DNA of 64,000 bases from JBCBRD01 sp039819785. Its GTDB lineage: Bacteria > Pseudomonadota > Alphaproteobacteria > Rhizobiales > Hyphomicrobiaceae. A program made the translations under genes and the position numbers. Below the pieces are notes generated by a model. The model had not been told where the DNA came from, did not search any database, and worked only from the letters and a program-made list of their open reading frames with translations. Each line of letters starts with the position of its first letter. The stretch's first letter is position 1. The stretch covers positions 1 through 64,000 of the forward strand of contig JBCBRH010000002.1 in assembly GCA_039819785.1 (NCBI GenBank), in the 5' to 3' direction. Shown in pieces: positions 58,788-64,000 of this stretch.

Positions 58788-60152
58788 ATGACGTCCCCGT
58801 TCAATACGTTAAGCGATTATTCCAAGGACCGGTCCAGGTCCTATTCGCAGCAGTTTGTTCTTGGCGGAGAAGACCTGCAGGCGGCTGGCGAGAAAGCCGT
58901 TGCGGCTGCTTTGGGGCGTGCTGGTGAGCAGGTCGATCTCCTCAAATCCGAGTATGCTGATCGCGCGCTGGCGCTGTTGCGCATTCCGGAAGAAACCGCT
59001 GATCTCGAAGCTGCCGGTGCAGCGCTCGATGCGCTATCGGATGGCGCCGATCTGCTAATATTTTTTGGAACGGGCGGCTCAAGTCTGGGTGGGCAGACCC
59101 TGGCGCAGTTTGCTGGCTGGAGCATTCCAGGTCAGATGGCGCTCGATCAGAAACGTCGGCCACGGACGCGGTTCTATGACAACCTGGATGCGGCTACGCT
59201 CGAAAAAGCTCTTGAGCCGGGCCGTCTGGAGAAGACGCGATTTGTAGTGACGTCGAAATCCGGTGGGACAACCGAGACGCTGGCGCAGGCCATGTCGGCG
59301 ATCGCGGCTGTGGATGCAGCTGGCCTGTCCGACAAAGTATCTAGCTTGTTTCTTGGGGTGACGGAGCCGGATAAGCCTGGCAAGCGGAACGGATTGCGTG
59401 ATTTGTTCGCCGCCCGTGGCATTCCTATGCTGGAGCACGATACCGAGATTGGCGGGCGCTACTCGTGCCTGACGAACGTTGGCTTGATCCCCGCCATGGC
59501 ACGCGGAGTTGATGCGGCGGAAGTCCGTGCAGGCGCGCGCGCTGTTGTTGCCGAGTTGCTCAGCGCTGAGACGCCTGAGCATTGCGCGCCTGCGGTTGGG
59601 GCTGCGACAATGGTTGCGTTGATGGAAACGCAGGGCATTCGAAATCTTGTGATGATGCCCTACGATGACAGGCTGGGACGCTTTTCAGCCTGGTTCGTTC
59701 AGCTTTGGGCCGAAAGCCTTGGCAAAGACGGCAAAGGGTCGACGCCCATGGCATGTCTTGGCCCGCTGGATCAGCATTCCCAGTTGCAGTTGTTCATGGA
59801 TGGACCGCGCGAACACCTCCTGACGATCATGCGGACCGGTGATGCACCTCAGTTGCCGAAGATTGATTCGAAGATGGCCAAGCTGGCGGGCGTCGACTTT
59901 ATGGCCGGTCGCAGTGTTGCGGATGTTGTGAACGCTCAGTCCCATGCCGTGCCCGAAGCGCTTGTGAAGGCTGGGCGGCCTGTGCGGACAATGGATATCC
60001 CCAAGCTGGATGCTTTTGCCATGGGCGCATTGCTCATGCACTTTATGATTGAGACGATTCTCGCTGGTCGCATGATTGGGATTGATCCGTTTGATCAACC
60101 CGCCGTGGAACTGGCGAAGGTGTTGACGCGGGAACGCTTGACGGCGGGGTAA
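58788..60152 (+). CDS. pgi: glucose-6-phosphate isomerase, short form
   Basis: The 454-residue enzyme interconverts glucose 6-phosphate and fructose 6-phosphate. Motifs are FFGTGGSSLGGQTLAQFAGW (about 95-113), the SIS-domain phosphate loop VTSKSGGTTETLAQAM, GRYSCLTNVGLIPAM, LMETQGIRNLVMMPYDD, and the end GRMIGIDPFDQPAVELAKVL. At 454 residues it is about 100 shorter than the E. coli type and resembles the short bacterial form. GAGGAGG lies upstream of the start. It precedes mutL by 77 bp. Confidence 0.94.
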   Translation: MTSPFNTLSDYSKDRSRSYSQQFVLGGEDLQAAGEKAVAAALGRAGEQVDLLKSEYADRALALLRIPEETADLEAAGAALDALSDGADLLIFFGTGGSSLGGQTLAQFAGWSIPGQMALDQKRRPRTRFYDNLDAATLEKALEPGRLEKTRFVVTSKSGGTTETLAQAMSAIAAVDAAGLSDKVSSLFLGVTEPDKPGKRNGLRDLFAARGIPMLEHDTEIGGRYSCLTNVGLIPAMARGVDAAEVRAGARAVVAELLSAETPEHCAPAVGAATMVALMETQGIRNLVMMPYDDRLGRFSAWFVQLWAESLGKDGKGSTPMACLGPLDQHSQLQLFMDGPREHLLTIMRTGDAPQLPKIDSKMAKLAGVDFMAGRSVADVVNAQSHAVPEALVKAGRPVRTMDIPKLDAFAMGALLMHFMIETILAGRMIGIDPFDQPAVELAKVLTRERLTAG

Positions 60153-60229
60153 GACATTTCTGCCCCGCCTAGTTCAGATGTGCGTTCTGCGTCCGACTAC
60201 TTTTTCAGATGTGATGCAGGAGCGCCGTC

Positions 60230-62131
60230 ATGGTCGCCGCCAAAGCTGAAAAGCCTAATCTGGGGCGGGTGCGCGAGCTGACCGCAGGCACCATCAACCG
60301 TATCGCTGCTGGAGAGGTCATTGAGCGGCCTGCCAGCGTCGTCAAGGAACTCGTCGAGAACGCACTGGATGCTGGCGCCACGTCCATCGACGTTGTGGTT
60401 GCAGGCGGCGGGCTGTCGCTCATTCGCGTGACTGACAACGGCTTTGGGATGGACAAGGACGACCTGCAACTGGCCGTGCGGCGGCATGCAACCTCCAAAC
60501 TCTCAGAAGATGATCTGTTTGATATTCGTTTCATGGGGTTTCGCGGCGAGGCCTTGCCTTCGATTGGTTCGGTTGCGCGACTGGCGATTGCATCGCGTGC
60601 TTTGGACGCGCAACGCGGCTTTGAAATCGTCGTGGACAAAGGCATGATGCAAGGTGTCCGTCCGGCTGCTGTCAACGGTGGGACACGCGTTGAAGTGGCT
60701 GAGTTGTTTTCGACGACGCCTGCGCGGTTGAAGTTTCTCAAATCCGAGCGGGCCGAGAACATGGCGGTCAATGACGTCGTCAAGCGATTGGCTATGGCGG
60801 CACCTCGGGTCGCGTTTTGCCTCCAGACGGGTGAGCGGACCGGGCTGAGGTTACCTGCGTGCGTGGCTGGAGCGGAGGGTTTGCTCGACCGGCTGGGTCG
60901 CATCATGGGGCAGGCGTTTCTCACCGATGCGCTTGAAGTTGTCGGGGTGCGCGAAGGTGTGCGGGTGGCGGGATTTGCCGGACTGCCGACGCTGCATCGC
61001 GGAGACGCGACACAGCAGTTCTTGTTCGTCAACGGACGGCCGGTGAAGGACAAGCTCCTCACGGGATGTGTCCGCGCGGCCTATGGCGATACATTGCCCC
61101 GTGGCCGGTCGCCATACCTTGCGTTGTTCATTGAGCTTGATCCGCGCCATGTGGATGTCAACGTTCATCCGGCCAAGGCCGAGGTGCGTTTTCGTGACTC
61201 CGGTGCGGTGCGTGCGGCTGTTATCCGGGCGCTCAAGGATGCCTTGGCGCGGGCAGGTCATCGGGCAAGTGCGCGTGGCGGGCAGGTGACGCTTCAGACG
61301 CTGCAGGCAGCGGCTGGTGTTGGTGCGGGTGATGGATCTGATCAGCCCGGACCAGGACGGGACGGGCATGGTTATGGCTTCCGTGAACCGAGCTCCGGGG
61401 CCGCTATTCCGCACGGCTTTTCAGATGCCATGCAGGCGCCTTTCGATGCGGGCGGACCGCCGTTGAGCGATGTCCTGGCCGAGGTGTCGCGGCCCAGCGC
61501 CGATGCGGCCCCTGGTGACATGCCTGCATCACAGGAGTTGATGGCCCGCCCGCTTGGGGCAGCGCGCGCCCAGGTGCATGAGACCTACATCATAGCTCAA
61601 ACCGAGACTTCGGTTGTGATTGTCGATCAGCACGCCGCCCATGAACGGTTGGTCTATGAGCGCATGAAGACCGCGTTGGCTGCCGGTGGTGTCGCGCGGC
61701 AGGGCTTGCTCATTCCAGTGATTGTTGATGTGGGTGCTTTGGAGGCAGATGCACTCTGCGAGCGTGGTGAGGAATTGGCGGAGCTTGGCCTTGTCGTTGA
61801 CCGGTTCGGAGAGGATGCGGTTGCCGTGCGTGAAACGCCCGCGCTGCTTGGTCAGGCGGATGCGGCGGGCCTCGTCAAGGACCTTGCCGCCGAGATCGTT
61901 GCCCATGGTAAGGGGTTTGCGCTGAAGGAACGGCTGGAGGCTGTGTGCTCGCGTATGGCATGTCACGGCAGTGTGCGGGCCGGTCGCAGGCTCAAGTCCG
62001 AAGAGATGAATGCGCTGTTGCGCGAGATGGAAGCGACGCCGCTTTCGGGGCAATGCAACCATGGCCGGCCGACATACGTGGAGCTGAAGCTGAAGGATAT
62101 CGAACGGCTGTTCGGGCGAACCGGCTCATAA
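60230..62131 (+). CDS. mutL: DNA mismatch repair protein MutL (endonuclease type)
   Basis: The 633-residue protein has an N-terminal GHKL ATPase: INRIAAGEVIERPASVVKELVENALDAGA (Glu and Asn of the Bergerat fold), VTDNGFGM, GFRGEALPSIGSVA, GTRVEVAELFSTTPARLKFL. The linker (about 355-430) is Gly/Pro-rich. The C-terminal domain carries DQHAAHERLVYE, the full DQHA(x)2E(x)4E metal motif of nicking MutL proteins, and ACHGSVRAGRRL and CNHGRPT. It is therefore an endonuclease-competent MutL, as expected where mutH is absent. Cytosolic, acts with MutS. Confidence 0.96.
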   Translation: MVAAKAEKPNLGRVRELTAGTINRIAAGEVIERPASVVKELVENALDAGATSIDVVVAGGGLSLIRVTDNGFGMDKDDLQLAVRRHATSKLSEDDLFDIRFMGFRGEALPSIGSVARLAIASRALDAQRGFEIVVDKGMMQGVRPAAVNGGTRVEVAELFSTTPARLKFLKSERAENMAVNDVVKRLAMAAPRVAFCLQTGERTGLRLPACVAGAEGLLDRLGRIMGQAFLTDALEVVGVREGVRVAGFAGLPTLHRGDATQQFLFVNGRPVKDKLLTGCVRAAYGDTLPRGRSPYLALFIELDPRHVDVNVHPAKAEVRFRDSGAVRAAVIRALKDALARAGHRASARGGQVTLQTLQAAAGVGAGDGSDQPGPGRDGHGYGFREPSSGAAIPHGFSDAMQAPFDAGGPPLSDVLAEVSRPSADAAPGDMPASQELMARPLGAARAQVHETYIIAQTETSVVIVDQHAAHERLVYERMKTALAAGGVARQGLLIPVIVDVGALEADALCERGEELAELGLVVDRFGEDAVAVRETPALLGQADAAGLVKDLAAEIVAHGKGFALKERLEAVCSRMACHGSVRAGRRLKSEEMNALLREMEATPLSGQCNHGRPTYVELKLKDIERLFGRTGS

Positions 62132-62147
62132 CGTGAGTGCTTCGCCC

Positions 62148-62189
62148 CTTAGAGCCGGCTTTGCCTGGACCAGCAAAGCCGGCACTAAG
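62148..62189 (+). terminator. strong hairpin after mutL, no U tract
   Basis: GCCGGCTTTGC (62154-62164) and GCAAAGCCGGC (62173-62183) form an 11-bp perfect stem with an 8-nt loop, extended by CTTAG/CTAAG. It begins 17 bp after the mutL stop. Lacking a T run it may be a weak or Rho-assisted terminator, or a stem-loop protecting the 3' end. Confidence 0.5.
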
Positions 62190-62248
62190 CTAATGATCTA
62201 GAGCATGTTCCGGGCGGAGAACCGTGTACACTTTTCCTGAACATGCTC
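62187..62248. repeat. palindromic intergenic repeat, copy 1
   Basis: The 62-bp unit contains inverted arms GAGCATGTTC (62201-62210) and GAACATGCTC (62239-62248) around a core with GGGCGGAGAACC and ACTTTTCCTG. A near-identical copy lies 103 bp further on. Elements of the form GAGCATGxTCC...GGAxxATGCTC are common intergenic repeats in Hyphomicrobiales genomes; this is recalled knowledge, not a search result. Confidence 0.8.
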
Positions 62249-62289
62249 AAGAGACTGTTTGCTTTTCGAGGACTCGCAAAACAGGCTCG

Positions 62290-62351
62290 AAGCTTATGAT
62301 TTGGAGCATGTTCCTGGCGGAAAACCGCATACACTTTTCCTGAGCATGCTC
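62290..62351. repeat. palindromic intergenic repeat, copy 2
   Basis: Second copy of the unit with arms GAGCATGTTC (62304-62313) and GAGCATGCTC (62342-62351), in the same orientation as copy 1. The 14 bp before the arm are also repeated (AAGCTTATGATTTG versus AAGCTAATGATCTA). It ends 40 bp before the stop of the convergent transporter gene. Confidence 0.8.
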
Positions 62352-62390
62352 TGGGGGGCGAAGCAGCTATTGATGCCCTCGGAACGTCCA

Positions 62391-63527
62391 TCAAAACGCG
62401 TATTGCCACCCGGCTGTCAGCGTCCAGTCGGTTTCCATTTGCGGGCCGTTGAGGTCTTGGTAGACCGGCACGCCGGCTTCAATTGCGAAGCGATGCCCCT
62501 TCATCGGGCCTGACGTCACGACTGTGTTGATGCCGCCGAACAGTTCCAGTTTTTCGCCGCCGTAAAAGTCAGGGTTGGCGGTCTGGACCGGTGCGGCAAT
62601 GAGCGGGTCAGATCCGTCGATGTCACCTTGCGCTGTGTAAGCGGACCGGAACGATGCGGATATCCAAGGTGCAAACTGATACGCGACCCAGCTTGTCAAT
62701 TTGATCTTATCGCCGAAGCTATAGCCTTCGTCGTTTTCGCTTTCGAGGCGGATTTCACCCATGATCTGGCTGCCCCAGGAAATGTCGCCCATGCGGCCCG
62801 TATAGGTCAGGCCGGGGTGGAGGTCCCAGGTGCCTGTGCCGTTCTGCATGGAATATGGCAGGCGGAGTGTTGGCCGCGTTCCCATGGGCGTGAGGACCTG
62901 GCCTTGTTCCTCGATTGATCCCGTGGGGGCTGAGAGTGACAGGTTAGCGTGAAGGTGGTGAACGTTGTCATCATACAGCCGGAAGAGACCGCCGAATTTA
63001 AAGTCGCCAATGCCTTCGGACTTTGTCGTGAAGGTGCCAAGGCGATTAGTACCGGCCATGCCTCGGAACGTGACGTGGTCCATCTCCTTGCGCACGATGG
63101 GTAGCATGGCCATCAAGGTGATGTTGTCGGTTGGCGCGTACATCGCGCCCAGCATGTGCATTTCCATCGTCATGTTTGTGGGGACGACGCGCAGTAAAGG
63201 TGGTCCGGGGTTCACGTTGGGCACTGACGTGACGATCTGTTCCGGAGTGACGCTGTCGGTGCCGATGCGGCTGCCGTCCATTTCCATGCGCATGTAGCGA
63301 TAGGACAGCATCCATTCGCCTTTTTTGTGCATGTGTTCGCCCATCACTCCGATGGGGGCATGGCCATCGGCACGTGGACCGCCATGGTGGTTATGGCCAC
63401 CGCCTGAAATCGAAAAGCCCGGTGGTATGTCATCGGCGTGGGACAGCGTCGGACTGAGCGCAAGGGAAAGTGCGGGTGCAGCCAGCAGGGCGGCGAGATG
63501 TTTTCTAAAGATCATCGGAAAATCCAT
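62391..63527 (-). CDS. outer-membrane transporter-like protein with His/Met-rich N terminus
   Basis: The protein has 378 residues from ATG 63527 (or Met5 at 63515). After the signal peptide (ending LSHADD, about 33) comes a His/Met-rich segment: SGGGHNHHGGPRADGHAPIG, GEHMHKKGEW and YRYMRMEM, then alternating beta-strand repeats (MEMHMLGAMYAPTDNITLMA; HLHANLSLSAPTGSIEEQG) to a terminal aromatic WQYAF typical of outer-membrane barrels. This is the Phenol_MetA_deg-like 'transporter' family, some members of which sit in copper or other metal gene clusters. The long upstream frame is not used. It follows the DUF2946-like gene by 86 bp. Confidence 0.82.
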   Translation of the reverse strand: MDFPMIFRKHLAALLAAPALSLALSPTLSHADDIPPGFSISGGGHNHHGGPRADGHAPIGVMGEHMHKKGEWMLSYRYMRMEMDGSRIGTDSVTPEQIVTSVPNVNPGPPLLRVVPTNMTMEMHMLGAMYAPTDNITLMAMLPIVRKEMDHVTFRGMAGTNRLGTFTTKSEGIGDFKFGGLFRLYDDNVHHLHANLSLSAPTGSIEEQGQVLTPMGTRPTLRLPYSMQNGTGTWDLHPGLTYTGRMGDISWGSQIMGEIRLESENDEGYSFGDKIKLTSWVAYQFAPWISASFRSAYTAQGDIDGSDPLIAAPVQTANPDFYGGEKLELFGGINTVVTSGPMKGHRFAIEAGVPVYQDLNGPQMETDWTLTAGWQYAF

Positions 63528-63613
63528 ACGTGTGGGTTCACGAATGCTGGCAACGCCTTTGCGCGTCACGCGTCGATGGAACGCAGACGGAGAAAGAAAC
63601 GCCGACAGACTGT

Positions 63614-64000
63614 TTAAACGCGTGACGTATGGGGACTTGGTGGTGCGCGGGGCTGGGCAATTCTGCGCCGTGGGCTTTCGTGGCGATACCGGACATGGTG
63701 CCGGGCATGGAAGATCGGCTGGATCAACGGTGCCCAGATCGCACCGTTGGATGACGATGCTGGGAGTTTTGCGATGAGTGTTAGGCAAAATGGGCAGAAG
63801 TGGGGGGCACCACTTGCATGCCCGGTTTCATGCGATTGAGACGTCTTTGACTTGTCCGCTTGTGGGTCGAGACCCAGATCGGCTGCCGGTATCGTCATCG
63901 TGCCGTGGGTAGAGCACAGCACCGTGGTCAGTGGTGTACCGTCAGCGGTGAGTGTCTGTTGCGCGTGAGCGGTCGTTGGCGCTGGCGTGAGCGGCGCGAA
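63614..64000 (-). CDS. DUF2946-like protein, 5'-truncated by window edge
   Basis: The frame is open to the window end, giving 128 residues without its start. Visible are TAHAQQTLTADGTPLTTVLC, a HETGHASGAPHFCPFCLTL segment with CxxC, and a C-terminal end AQPRAPPSPHTSRV. The CPFC motif and the RAPP ending match the DUF2946 family, small membrane or exported proteins often found near copper or TonB-linked metal genes. The neighbouring His/Met-rich barrel agrees with that. A shorter frame from GTG 63922 is only an internal start. Confidence 0.65.
   Translation of the reverse strand, partial: FAPLTPAPTTAHAQQTLTADGTPLTTVLCSTHGTMTIPAADLGLDPQADKSKTSQSHETGHASGAPHFCPFCLTLIAKLPASSSNGAIWAPLIQPIFHARHHVRYRHESPRRRIAQPRAPPSPHTSRV

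Noticed and set aside
1..64000. tRNA, rRNA, tmRNA, CRISPR, prophage or insertion sequence
   Set aside because: No tRNA T-loop/acceptor pairs, no regularly spaced repeats, no integrase, transposase or phage structural genes seen on reading through.

Overview
The window is an ordinary chromosomal stretch from an alphaproteobacterium, most likely of the order Hyphomicrobiales. The evidence for this is a DUF1013/TrcR cell-cycle regulator, a TIGR02301 protein, and a three-gene proton-translocating transhydrogenase preceded by the 47-residue aa3-oxidase subunit IV. The gene orders (deacetylase-like)-xseB-dxs-tlyA and purE-purK-rpsU, a LigC-type ligase with its metallo-beta-lactamase exonuclease, and a pair of 62-bp palindromic repeats with GAGCATGTTC arms point the same way. 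I cannot name the genus. I saw no tRNA, rRNA, CRISPR array, integrase, transposase or prophage gene.

Layout. 1-7.9 kb: a truncated L,D-transpeptidase, small exported or unknown proteins, a LysE exporter, a YedK/HMCES-type DNA-protein crosslink protein, a large ClpN-like coiled-coil protein and the tRNA t6A enzyme Sua5/TsaC. 8.0-11.4 kb: a translationally coupled trio (crotonase, unknown membrane protein, SDR). 11.5-18.8 kb: isoprenoid and RNA-modification genes (HDAC-like, xseB, dxs, tlyA, RlmD-type methyltransferase), a DUF4399 protein and a sirtuin. 19-24.1 kb is the least familiar part: a methyltransferase, a 656-residue membrane-embedded alpha/beta hydrolase, and two tandem paralogous exported proteins with six conserved cysteines. 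24.5-28.1 kb: aa3 subunit IV and pntAA-pntAB-pntB, closed by a strong terminator. 28.3-31.6 kb: two Bem46-like hydrolases flanking a small HExxH protein and a phytanoyl-CoA dioxygenase-like protein. 31.7-33.8 kb: rpsU, purK, purE. 34.3-38.5 kb: a CBS protein, the ligase-exonuclease pair and two divergent YdcH (DUF465) proteins.

38.6-47.5 kb: an exported NagZ-like GH3 enzyme, a fatty acyl-CoA ligase, a TauE/SafE permease, propionyl-CoA synthetase, an SDR, TrcR with a long acidic tail and a MaoC hydratase. Several of these suit short-chain acyl-CoA or polyhydroxyalkanoate metabolism. 47.7-62.1 kb: ribF, a KefB-like antiporter, ileS, an NTF2-like protein, lspA, a lipoprotein, an active/inactive pair of M16 peptidases, a short-type pgi and mutL. 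62.2-64 kb: a palindromic repeat pair, then a His/Met-rich beta-barrel 'transporter' and a truncated DUF2946-like gene that together look metal (copper) related.

No complete new defence or biosynthetic system is visible. The most worthwhile oddities are the cysteine-rich paralog pair beside the membrane hydrolase, the ClpN-like/coiled-coil protein without an AAA+ module, the exported GH3 enzyme with an altered histidine motif, the codon-usage patch in ileS, a two-hairpin leader before dxs, and several direct-repeat elements next to ydcH and ribF. All assignments come from reading the translated sequence; no database search was run.
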